A stretch of 64,000 nt of DNA, taken from Mucilaginibacter sp. cycad4. Lineage in GTDB: Bacteria; Bacteroidota; Bacteroidia; Sphingobacteriales; Sphingobacteriaceae. This document shows positions 53,340 to 60,532 of this stretch, one piece after another (positions within the stretch are counted from its first letter, which is position 1; every line of letters starts with the position of its first letter). Where the stretch lies: positions 6,882,001-6,946,000 of the forward strand of contig NZ_CP139559.1 in assembly GCF_034263275.1 (NCBI RefSeq), given 5' to 3'. A model generated the notes under the pieces. That model did not search any database. It worked only from the letters and a program-made list of their open reading frames with translations, and had not been told where the DNA came from. The translations under genes were made by a program, and so were the position numbers.

Positions 53340-53520
53340 AGGGAAACCCCGGAAAAAATGTGATGAGGTAGAAAGTATTAGCGATTGTGCGTAGGGCTGC
53401 GTTAGGGAAGCGTAAAGCCCGGAGCGTGGCGGGGGCCATTGCGCGCCAGGAAAGCGAGGACTTGGAACGGAAAGCCCGGCCCGTTAGCTAACGGGAACGC
53501 CCATATTATAAATTGGTCAA
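53340..53520. repeat. GC-rich structured intergenic repeat
   Basis: A GC-rich island in an AT-rich gap. It contains a perfect 16-bp palindrome CCCGTTAGCTAACGGG (53480-53495), and GAACGGAAAGCCCGGCCCG just before it resembles the GAGCGGATAGCCCGGGCCG of the IS110 target repeat. It also includes GGCGGGGGCCATTGCGCGCC. It may be transcribed and structured, but it fits no RNA family I recognise. The remaining flanks (53267-53339) show nothing. Confidence 0.6.
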
Positions 53521-53555
53521 AAAACACACTCTTAATAGTCAGTCGCTTACAATCA

Positions 53556-53688
53556 CGTCATTGCGAGAAGTAATCGCGAACTATACAAAGTGGCTCTGCT
53601 TGTCGGGGATTATTAATAGCTATAATTTGTTTTCTATAGGTATTAATGAGCTCCCTTCGGTCGGTTGTCTTCGTACCTTGCAATGACG
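53556..53688. repeat. CATTGCGAGG inverted repeat, copy 2 (diverged)
   Basis: The left arm CGTCATTGCGAGAAG and right arm CTTGCAATGACG, with TCGCGAACTATACA inside, correspond to the copy at 45989-46070. Confidence 0.7.
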
Positions 53689-53723
53689 CTTTTTAATAAT
53701 GTACTGTCAACAGCAGTAGGTTA

Positions 53724-54347
53724 TCAATCCGCCCAAACGCTGATATCGTTGTTGACGATCTTTTGATAAAGCAATTGAATCTGGCTTTTCAGGATCCGGT
53801 CTTCCGATAGCGGGGGCAGGTTATCGATATCAAAATACTGCACGTCCAGTACATCAAAGCCTTTATTAATTTCGGTAGTGACCGCTTTGCAGTAGAAAAC
53901 CATTTTATACACATAAAAAGGCTGTGGCGGGTGCGGGTGCATTTTTTTATCAAATACGGCCAGCAGCCTGTCGGCAGTAACCTGCAGACCGGTTTCTTCC
54001 CAAAATTCTTTAATAATGGTTTCCTTAGGTGTATAGCCAATGTCGCCCCATCCACCGGGTAACGACCATTTGCCATCCCCGCTTTCCTGTGCCAGCAGGA
54101 TCTTATTATCCGGCGAAAGCAGGATCCCCCGTAAATCAACCTTGGCAGTAGGGTAGTCCCTGGACTGCGGAAATAGCAGGTTAATGGTTTCGACGCCATA
54201 CCCGCTTACTTCATCAAACATCTGAGTGCTCAGGTGCTGCAGTTCCTGGTAGCGTTCAATGTCATATTCGTTTTTGGCATACAGCAGACCTGTATCAGCA
54301 ATGGAACGTAATTGGGTTATGAGGGAAAGGAGATTTGTATTGGGCAT
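53724..54347 (-). CDS. NUDIX hydrolase with Nudix_N_2-like N-terminal domain
   Basis: About 207 residues from ATG 54347 (MPNTNLLSLITQ). Residues 1-60 resemble the Nudix_N_2 helical domain (LLYAKNEYDIERYQELQHLSTQMF). The Nudix box is GGWGDIGYTPKETIIKEFWEETGL: the last EE-x-G is intact, but the first conserved Glu is Tyr and the Arg is Lys, a pattern I recall from this subgroup. It likely hydrolyses an X-linked nucleoside diphosphate such as ADP-ribose or a dinucleotide. A longer upstream frame reaches into the palindromic repeat at 54428 and is unlikely. Confidence 0.88.
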   Translation of the reverse strand: MPNTNLLSLITQLRSIADTGLLYAKNEYDIERYQELQHLSTQMFDEVSGYGVETINLLFPQSRDYPTAKVDLRGILLSPDNKILLAQESGDGKWSLPGGWGDIGYTPKETIIKEFWEETGLQVTADRLLAVFDKKMHPHPPQPFYVYKMVFYCKAVTTEINKGFDVLDVQYFDIDNLPPLSEDRILKSQIQLLYQKIVNNDISVWAD

Positions 54348-54427
54348 AGCAGGGGGAGATTTTGTGATTTTGAAAATTAAATCAGGTTGATTATAAAAGA
54401 GGGGAATAACAAGCGAGTTAATCCCCA

Positions 54428-54522
54428 CGTCATGCCGAATTTGTTTCGGCAGCCCATCAGCTAAGTCTGCGTCATGTGCAATACCTGTCCTGTAGGGGCC
54501 CGAAACAAGTTCGGGATGACCG
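54428..54522. repeat. Intergenic palindromic repeat, family A copy 3
   Basis: Starts CGTCATGCCGAATTTGTTTC and ends CGAAACAAGTTCGGGATGAC. The same architecture as 2673-2765 and 4450-4542, with a diverged middle. Confidence 0.8.
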
Positions 54523-54576
54523 CGTTTTAGAAACTTAACAAATCCGAAATCGAAAATCCGAACTCTGAAATCAAAA

Positions 54577-55323
54577 TTACCCTCTGCCTAACAACTCGTC
54601 AAGCTTATTGCGTTCGGTTTGGAGCTCGCGGGCGAGTTTCTTTTCTTTTTCGTTGGCTTTGGCTTTGAAGGCTTTGTACTCTTCGTCAAGCTCTTCGTAT
54701 AGTTTAATGCGGTACCTGGCTTCGCGGCTGTGAGCTCCCGAGCGGGCTATTACTATAACGGCAACCACGCCAAAAACAATAACCAGTCCCCACATTATCA
54801 GGTTGTATGTTGCTTTGGTGAAGGGAATTCCCAGCAGGCTGATCTCGTCGCGTTTAGCGTTTGATTCGTTGAGGGCTTGTTCCTTATTGCTCGCGTCAGA
54901 TTTGAGGCTTTCAACATTTTTACCCTGTTCGGCGAGTTTAGCCTGGGCTTCTTTAAGCTGGTGGCGCTCGGTGTTTAGGGTATCCTTCATGTTTTTCCAA
55001 AGGGCGGCAACCAGCGGCTGCTGATAGTGGTATAGTTTGCTGAGCAGGTATTTGTACTGGCCGTTAAGGCTTTTATCTTTTTGCAGGGCCGAATCGGCAG
55101 CAGCACTGATTTTGGGCAGGGCATAAGCAGATTTAGCCGGTTGTTGCGATGCTACAGCCGGATTTTTAAGCGCTGCCGGGCTCGATCTTACAATGGGCGG
55201 AATAGCATTGGGTTTTAAGGTAGCGGGTTTCTTTTTGGTGCTGTCCTGTGCAAAAGTTGCCATAACGCTGCCCGTTATCATCGCTATTAAAACCGTTATC
55301 GTAAGTAGTAAATGCTTGTTCAT
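54577..55323 (-). CDS. Coiled-coil membrane protein of unknown function
   Basis: About 248 residues from ATG 55323. An N-terminal signal-like helix (LLLTITVLIAMITGSVMATFA) is followed by a proline/alanine-rich stretch (about 30-75). Next come a coiled coil (about 110-165, NTERHQLKEAQAKLAEQGKNVESLKSD), a transmembrane helix (LIMWGLVIVFGVVAVIVIA, about 178-196) and a charged C-terminal coiled coil (YEELDEEYKAFKAKANEKEKKLARELQ). No enzymatic motif. Likely an envelope-spanning structural protein. Confidence 0.78.
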   Translation of the reverse strand: MNKHLLLTITVLIAMITGSVMATFAQDSTKKKPATLKPNAIPPIVRSSPAALKNPAVASQQPAKSAYALPKISAAADSALQKDKSLNGQYKYLLSKLYHYQQPLVAALWKNMKDTLNTERHQLKEAQAKLAEQGKNVESLKSDASNKEQALNESNAKRDEISLLGIPFTKATYNLIMWGLVIVFGVVAVIVIARSGAHSREARYRIKLYEELDEEYKAFKAKANEKEKKLARELQTERNKLDELLGRG

Positions 55324-55453
55324 CAAGTGTAAAATTAGGTATATGCTATTAACAAAACAGGATATATTCGGTTTTTATTATATGCACCCTGCGTTTTTGA
55401 GGCTAAAATAAGCTTTCGTACGTAATTAACCTACTCATAGTTATATTAGCGCC

Positions 55454-56713
55454 ATGAATATAGGTATTATTGGTTTGGGCGATATGGGCCGCCTGTACGC
55501 AAAGGCGTTCGCAAAAGCGGGTTACACCGTTTCGGGCTGCGACCTGCCCGCCAACCGTGAAAAGCTTGAAGAGGAACTTACACCCCACGGCATCACCGTT
55601 ATGGATCATGGCAGCGATGTTGCACGCATCAACGACCTGATCATCTATTCGGTTGAGGCCGAAAGCATGGAGCGGGTGGTAGCCGAGTATGGCCCTTCAA
55701 CCAAGTACGGTGCTATTGTGGCCGGGCAAACTTCGGTAAAGCACCCGGAGATTGCTACCTTCGAAAAGCACCTGCCCGCCGATGCCCAGATAGTTACCTT
55801 TCACGGGATGCACGGCCCGGGTTTTGAACCTGCCGGCCAAACCCTCATCCTGATCCCGCACCGCTCAACGCCCGACGCCTACCAGCGCATGTACGACCTG
55901 TTTACCGCCATTGGCAGCAATATAGTTGAAATTGCCGACTACCACGAGCACGACCGTATTGTAGCCGATACCCAGGCCGTAACCCACGTAGGGTTTGAGA
56001 GTATGGGCACAGCCTGGAAATCGGCAGGGTTTTTCCCATGGGAAAACGCCTCATATATTGGGGGCATAGATAATGTGAAGATCCTGACCACGCTCCGGAT
56101 CTTCAGCTACAAGGCCCACGTTTATGCCGGGCTGGCCATCCTTAACCCTTATGCCCGCCAGCAGGTGAAGCGCTATGCCGAATCAGAGTCGGAGTTGTTT
56201 AAGCTCATGATCAAAGAGGAGGCTGATGCATTTAAGCAACGTATTTACCGCGCGCGCGACTTTGTTTTTCACGAAAGCCGCAAGCCTATTATGCTCAACG
56301 ATACCGTGATGAAGGAGTTTTCGCTCTCCCAGCATGCCGATCATCAAAAGCCCAACTCGCACCTCAGTATCCTGAGTATGGTTGATGCCTGGTACCACCT
56401 GGGCGTTAACCCTTATGATAACCTCATTTGCCAAACCCCGCCCTTCCGCCTGCGCCTCGGTATTGCCGAATACCTGTTTAAGAACGAAGAACTGCTGGAC
56501 GAATCACTGGAAACAGCTCTGTACGATAAAACTATCCGCGGCGACGACCTGGAGTTCCACTCGGCGGTGAGGGAATGGTCGTCAATTATTGGGTATGGGG
56601 ATATGGAAGGGTATAAAAAACACTTTAACGATACCCAGGCGTTCTTTAGTCACCGACTGGAAGAGGGCAAAGCTCAAAGCGCCGAACTGATCCGCAGGTT
56701 GATGATGGAGTAG
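55454..56713 (+). CDS. Prephenate dehydrogenase
   Basis: A 419-residue NAD(P)-dependent enzyme of tyrosine biosynthesis. The Rossmann motif GIIGLGDMGRLYAKAFAKAGY is at residues 4-24. GQTSVKHPEIATFEKHLPADAQIVTFHGMHGPGF corresponds to the TyrA active-site segment, and HDRIVADTQAVTHVGFESMG to its catalytic region. The protein is longer than typical bacterial TyrA (about 280-370), with a long C-terminal helical part and no recognisable chorismate mutase or ACT domain. It appears monocistronic. Confidence 0.85.
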   Translation: MNIGIIGLGDMGRLYAKAFAKAGYTVSGCDLPANREKLEEELTPHGITVMDHGSDVARINDLIIYSVEAESMERVVAEYGPSTKYGAIVAGQTSVKHPEIATFEKHLPADAQIVTFHGMHGPGFEPAGQTLILIPHRSTPDAYQRMYDLFTAIGSNIVEIADYHEHDRIVADTQAVTHVGFESMGTAWKSAGFFPWENASYIGGIDNVKILTTLRIFSYKAHVYAGLAILNPYARQQVKRYAESESELFKLMIKEEADAFKQRIYRARDFVFHESRKPIMLNDTVMKEFSLSQHADHQKPNSHLSILSMVDAWYHLGVNPYDNLICQTPPFRLRLGIAEYLFKNEELLDESLETALYDKTIRGDDLEFHSAVREWSSIIGYGDMEGYKKHFNDTQAFFSHRLEEGKAQSAELIRRLMME

Positions 56714-56985
56714 TTTGGGTTTGGGAATTCGGATGTTCGATTTCGGATTTAGGTTTGATTAGCAAGTGTTCAACTTTTTAAAGTGTAAACACTTGTTGTT
56801 TTTTGTAATTTGATTGTTATTGATAATCAAGTGGTTATCAAATTGGCAAAATCGCTTATTCGCTGCCGTGAACTGGTTGGTCTTGATAATCAATTGTTTA
56901 TGATTTTGACTCGTAAAACATTGAACACCTGTTTTTCAAAAATTGAACACTGACAGGATGGTGTCAGTAGATAGCCGATGAAAAG

Positions 56986-57543
56986 TTAGCTATAGGATTG
57001 GAGGAACTCATCTATAGTATCTTCACTATCCATATTCAGAATAGCATTAGCTAACTTTGTTTGTCCTTTAGCTAATGCAATAGCTGTTAATGCTGTTGTT
57101 GCTAAATCTAAATCCCAATATTGGCTCATAACAAGCTTTGCAAGATCTGCTAAATTTTCAATTGCTTTGTTATAGTTTGGTTTTAGAGAGTTTGGTATTT
57201 GCGGATTATCCTTGTGCCTTTGTATATCAATCATCGAAATCAGTCCAAGTATATTGTAATCTACGATTTGTTTTTGTAACGATATCCTAACCAAATGAGG
57301 AACCGAATAATATGATGCTAAGCCAACATCTCCCTGATGGTGTAATTCGTTCCATAGTTCCTGATAGATTTGGTTAACAGTTTGTTTATTGTCTGCAAGC
57401 TCAAGTTTCTTCAAAGCTATTGAAGCATCATATAGTGTTCCTCTGTAACCACCTTCTAAGGTCGACCACCTTGGATCGTCGAGTTCCAATACTGGTTCAT
57501 CTACTGACTTCTTAGGGAAGAAGTCGCTTAACTTTATTGTCAT
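56986..57543 (-). CDS. Orphan protein, possible immunity-like
   Basis: A 185-residue protein, cytoplasmic by sequence, mostly alpha-helical. The segment ELWNELHHQGDVGLASYYSVPHLVRI is reminiscent of a motif in small helical proteins of polymorphic-toxin immunity type, from memory and without a search. No toxin gene lies beside it. Its base composition is AT-richer than the flanking metabolic genes, consistent with acquired DNA. Confidence 0.65.
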   Translation of the reverse strand: MTIKLSDFFPKKSVDEPVLELDDPRWSTLEGGYRGTLYDASIALKKLELADNKQTVNQIYQELWNELHHQGDVGLASYYSVPHLVRISLQKQIVDYNILGLISMIDIQRHKDNPQIPNSLKPNYNKAIENLADLAKLVMSQYWDLDLATTALTAIALAKGQTKLANAILNMDSEDTIDEFLQSYS

Positions 57544-57646
57544 AAGGTCATTTGTTTCTCAAAGATATATAAACTAATGTAGGTTCTGCCATCGGGACGG
57601 GTTGTTGGTACTACCATTGGCCATCATATGCATGAATCAGCAAGGC

Positions 57647-57715
57647 CGGTTAAGCTGAAAGCTTAACTGATTTTGGGTCGATTTACGCTATCGCTAAACT
57701 TCGACCAGTGGAAGA
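57647..57715. repeat. AAGCTGAAAGCTT repeat, copy 1
   Basis: TTAAGCTGAAAGCTTAACTG, then TTTACGCTATCGCTAAACTT and CGACCAGTGGAAG. The same order of modules occurs at 59976-60058, 60091-60155 and 62883-62971. Confidence 0.85.
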
Positions 57716-57806
57716 CGGGAAGATTAGCAAAAAAAATTTTAGAAGCAAAGTAATGTAATACCTTGCTTCTAAAGATGGCTTTAGTCGATTAGTGCCCGCT
57801 TACGCA

Positions 57807-58274
57807 TCATTGCGCTGCCGACATTGTTTTGCTTGCCGTAGCTGTATTTATCCAGTTCAATAATCGCTCCTGGATGTATTGTGTCCAGGCCGGTGCGCAG
57901 GCGTGATAACATTCAAACTCCGGAACCAGGCCAACATGCGTGAATACAATTTTTGTTGCATCGCCCTCGGCAGAAATGTCAAAGCAAAGTTTTGTGCCGG
58001 TCCATTCGGTTTGGTTTTGCGTAAAAGTTAGCCTGCTATCGGTAACCAGCCAGGCTATTTTTTTTGCGGGAATCAATTCAACAAGTTTTTGTTTGGTGTA
58101 GTGCGCCCCGTCGCCAGCCCAGAATGAAAACTCGTCACCAGGTTTATCCGACTTACCCTCGAATGTCTCTGAATGCAGGCCGGACCACCATCCATGCACA
58201 TTTTTCAGCGCATCAAAAACTTCTTCCGGGCTTTGGTTTACCAATAAGGTTGTTGTGAAATCTGTTGTTGTCAT
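57807..58274 (-). CDS. SRPBCC (AHSA1-like) domain protein
   Basis: A 155-residue START/AHSA1-like fold protein: TTDFTTTLLVNQSPEEVFDALKNVHGWWSG at the N-terminus, and the WTQYIQERLLNWINT helix at the C-terminus that closes the cavity. These proteins bind hydrophobic ligands or act as stress factors, and are often controlled by ArsR-type repressors. A pair of 16-bp palindromes upstream (58329-58372) fits such control, but no repressor gene is adjacent. Confidence 0.88.
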   Translation of the reverse strand: MTTTDFTTTLLVNQSPEEVFDALKNVHGWWSGLHSETFEGKSDKPGDEFSFWAGDGAHYTKQKLVELIPAKKIAWLVTDSRLTFTQNQTEWTGTKLCFDISAEGDATKIVFTHVGLVPEFECYHACAPAWTQYIQERLLNWINTATASKTMSAAQ

Positions 58275-58328
58275 TTTTTTGATCTTTAAATTGAATAATT
58301 CATTATTTAACAGGCCTTGTTAAAATAG

Positions 58329-58372
58329 GTAACTTTAAAGTTACGTAAATGTGTAAGTAACTTCTGAGTTAC
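58329..58372 (-). promoter_or_regulatory. Double palindromic operator upstream of the SRPBCC gene
   Basis: GTAACTTTAAAGTTAC (58329-58344) is a perfect 16-bp palindrome. GTAACTTCTGAGTTAC (58357-58372) keeps the same 6-bp arms. The centres are 28 bp apart and lie about 55-100 bp upstream of the start codon. Inferred repressor sites. Confidence 0.7.
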
Positions 58373-58482
58373 GCAATTTTTTTTAAAAGTTTTTTGATTC
58401 CCCCGTTTTTGCGGGTGTCGCCTGGTCTTATTTAATTGTTGTTTCACTGATTAGGCCGATCTCCTGGCAATCGTGCATAACA

Positions 58483-58584
58483 CATCGCTACTGCAAACGT
58501 CTTTTCATGCTAAGTTGTGCGAGTGATTTTTTACATTGCAGGCCTAAATCCAGGCCACAAGCGGGGACGTTTGCGGCAGCGATG
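58483..58584. repeat. Inverted repeat CATCGCTACTGCAAACGTC / GACGTTTGCGGCAGCGATG
   Basis: The 19-bp arms at 58483-58501 and 58566-58584 differ at two positions; the intervening 64 bp has no clear feature. The rest of 58275-58613 is AT-rich intergenic sequence. Confidence 0.75.
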
Positions 58585-58613
58585 GAAAGCATTATTAAAT
58601 TGATTCAATAAGC

Positions 58614-58985
58614 ATGTTTGAAATAGTTATGTCGGGCATCGTGTCGGCAAGTAGTATTCGTCTTGTTGAAAAAGGATTGAAAAGGCATTACGATCGTACT
58701 TTGTCGTTAGATTTTTTTTGCCTGTACTCAGAATTTGAAATTCCTGTCGGCTCTACTTTTAATGTTTTTCGTAACCTTAAAACGGGTTTGTCTGTTAAAA
58801 CACGAGCTGTATTAATTGACGTTACACAACAATGGGGGATTCCTTTTGATTTTATTCCAATGGGATACAAAACGGTTGCCAGAGTTGAATTTGAGAACGA
58901 AGAAACTGTTCTCTTTATAAGAAAGGAAATGTCAACCATAAATCGTTGGGAAGATTCAAGTTATAACTTCGCTTTAGTTAAATAA
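58614..58985 (+). CDS. Orphan protein of unknown function
   Basis: A 123-residue cytoplasmic-looking protein with alternating beta strands and a short helical start. No family recognised. It starts at ATG 58614, 30 bp after an inverted repeat, and is followed by a 139-bp gap. Its moderate length, an uninterrupted reading frame in an AT-rich region and no overlapping better frame make a real gene likely, though not certain. Confidence 0.55.
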   Translation: MFEIVMSGIVSASSIRLVEKGLKRHYDRTLSLDFFCLYSEFEIPVGSTFNVFRNLKTGLSVKTRAVLIDVTQQWGIPFDFIPMGYKTVARVEFENEETVLFIRKEMSTINRWEDSSYNFALVK

Positions 58986-59124
58986 ACGCACTGCAAGTCG
59001 CTTCAAAACACTTGACAATCCCCTGATAATCCGCCATTCCAATTTTAACCCAAGTTAAAATTTCATGCTATTGACAACCGTACTTTTGTTCTGTCGGAAG
59101 ACACAAAAACTAAAAAACAAAATC

Positions 59125-59544
59125 ATGAAACGTACAGCAAATGCGCATTGGAACGGTACTTTACAGGAAGGTAAAGGCGAGATCACTACTCAAAGCACCG
59201 TATTAAATAAAACACAATATTCTTTCAAAACCCGTTTTGCCGAGGGTGTAGGCACTAATCCTGAAGAACTGATTGCAGCGGCACATGCCGGTTGTTTTAC
59301 GATGGCCGTTGGCGCTGCATTAACACAGGCCGGTTTCACCCCCGGCGATCTGACTACCGACGCTATCCTTGACCTGGATATGCAGGCATTAAGTATAACA
59401 GCTATCGCTTTAAACCTGAAAGCCACTGCCATTGAAGGCGTTAGTGAGCAACAGTTTAAAGAAATTGCTGAAGGTGCAAAAGCAAATTGTATCATCTCCA
59501 AAGCTTTGAATGTGCCTGTTTCACTGAATGTAATTTACGCTTAA
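59125..59544 (+). CDS. OsmC-family peroxidase
   Basis: About 139 residues from ATG 59125 (MKRTANAHWNGTLQEGKGEI); the frame extends upstream but the homologous start is here. OsmC proteins reduce organic and fatty acid hydroperoxides. The two catalytic cysteines are visible in AAHAGCFTMAVG and KANCIISKALNVPV, and the conserved TNPEELIAAAH segment precedes the first. Cytoplasmic dimer by family. It is followed by a terminator. Confidence 0.93.
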   Translation: MKRTANAHWNGTLQEGKGEITTQSTVLNKTQYSFKTRFAEGVGTNPEELIAAAHAGCFTMAVGAALTQAGFTPGDLTTDAILDLDMQALSITAIALNLKATAIEGVSEQQFKEIAEGAKANCIISKALNVPVSLNVIYA

Positions 59545-59571
59545 GTAAATTTTCATTGGTAAGCTATTCAG

Positions 59572-59597
59572 AGGACCGGTGATGCCGGTCCTTTGTT
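59572..59597 (+). terminator. Terminator of the OsmC gene
   Basis: AGGACCGG (59572-59579) pairs with CCGGTCCT (59585-59592) around a short loop, followed by TTGTTTTT. Confidence 0.88.
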
Positions 59598-60190
59598 TTT
59601 ATGATGATCCTCTCGTTTTAATACTTCCCGCCGGTCGAAATTTGGGAAGGTCGTAGTTTCTCACTGCTACCGCAAACGCATGGGGGGACACATTTTTAGG
59701 GTTCTAACTCCCCGTAGGGGATACCCGTTTGTAGCAAAATAACAGATAATAATTTTTGCGCCGTTAGGTGCTATCTGCTCTTAAACAGGATGCATTGCAC
59801 GCACTTGGGTAGCACCTGACGGCGCAAAAAGGCTTTCGGGATGGTATTGTACAAACAGGCAGCACCTAACGGTGCATCCCCCGGCACGATGTGTATACGA
59901 CGTAGCTACAAATTGGTGATTGCTTTGCCATCCCTTCCCCGCAATAACGCCTTTTGTTTTAAACAGCTTTTAAGAATAGCAGCACAGCTGAAAGCTTAAC
60001 TCATTTTAGGACGAAGTTACGCTATCGCTAAACTTCGACCGGTGGAGAGCCTTGGTCTCATGAATGACGCTTGTGTTTCAGCGAAGGGAATTAAGCTGAA
60101 AGCTTAACCTATTTTAGGATGAAGTTTATCGTAGCATAGCTTCGACGAGTAGAAGTATATAAAATAAGCAAGGTTATTTTTAATACCTCA
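59598..60190. repeat. Repeat-rich non-coding stretch
   Basis: About 590 bp without a gene. It holds an inverted pair TTTTTGCGCCGTTAGGTGCT (59753-59772) / AGCACCTGACGGCGCAAAAA (59811-59830), a further GCAGCACCTAACGGTGCAT near 59860, and two copies of the AAGCTGAAAGCTT repeat (59976-60058, 60091-60155). Confidence 0.75.
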
Positions 60191-60424
60191 TCAAGTTTCG
60201 CTACTCTCTTCAAAATTTTCCACTACTACTCTATCTTGATCATCAACATATACATTTTGTGCAAATTCAATTTTTACGAGGCCGGGACCGCGCAACTTGG
60301 TGCGGTAAAATTCAAGGCCACCGAAATCGAGCTCGTCGCTATTTGAAAAAACAGATAAGTGTTGTTTCAATTCGCCGACGGTAATTGTGTGCCTTTTTCT
60401 TTTGTTACTCATTCTCATAAGCAT
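60191..60424 (-). CDS. Small orphan protein next to the GHKL-nuclease gene
   Basis: A 77-residue protein from the first ATG; the ATG at 60412 (MSNKRKRHTITVGELKQHLSVF) is an alternative start. The N-terminus is basic and the middle has strand-like segments (LDFGGLEFYRTKLRGPGLVKIEF). A Phd/antitoxin-like reading of ITVGELKQHL is possible but weak. It is divergent from the GHKL-ATPase gene, 108 bp apart. Function unknown. Confidence 0.55.
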   Translation of the reverse strand: MLMRMSNKRKRHTITVGELKQHLSVFSNSDELDFGGLEFYRTKLRGPGLVKIEFAQNVYVDDQDRVVVENFEESSET

Positions 60425-60532
60425 ATAAATGGTTTTAAATTAAAGATTTACTAATATTTTTAGTATTTTTGAATTGTGTGATTTGTATAGGGAAATCATA
60501 ACATAATATATAAGTCAAAATTTCAATTATAT

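Noticed and set aside
53340..53520. Riboswitch, RNase P RNA or tmRNA
   Set aside because: None of the hallmark conserved cores of these RNAs is present; kept as a structured repeat.
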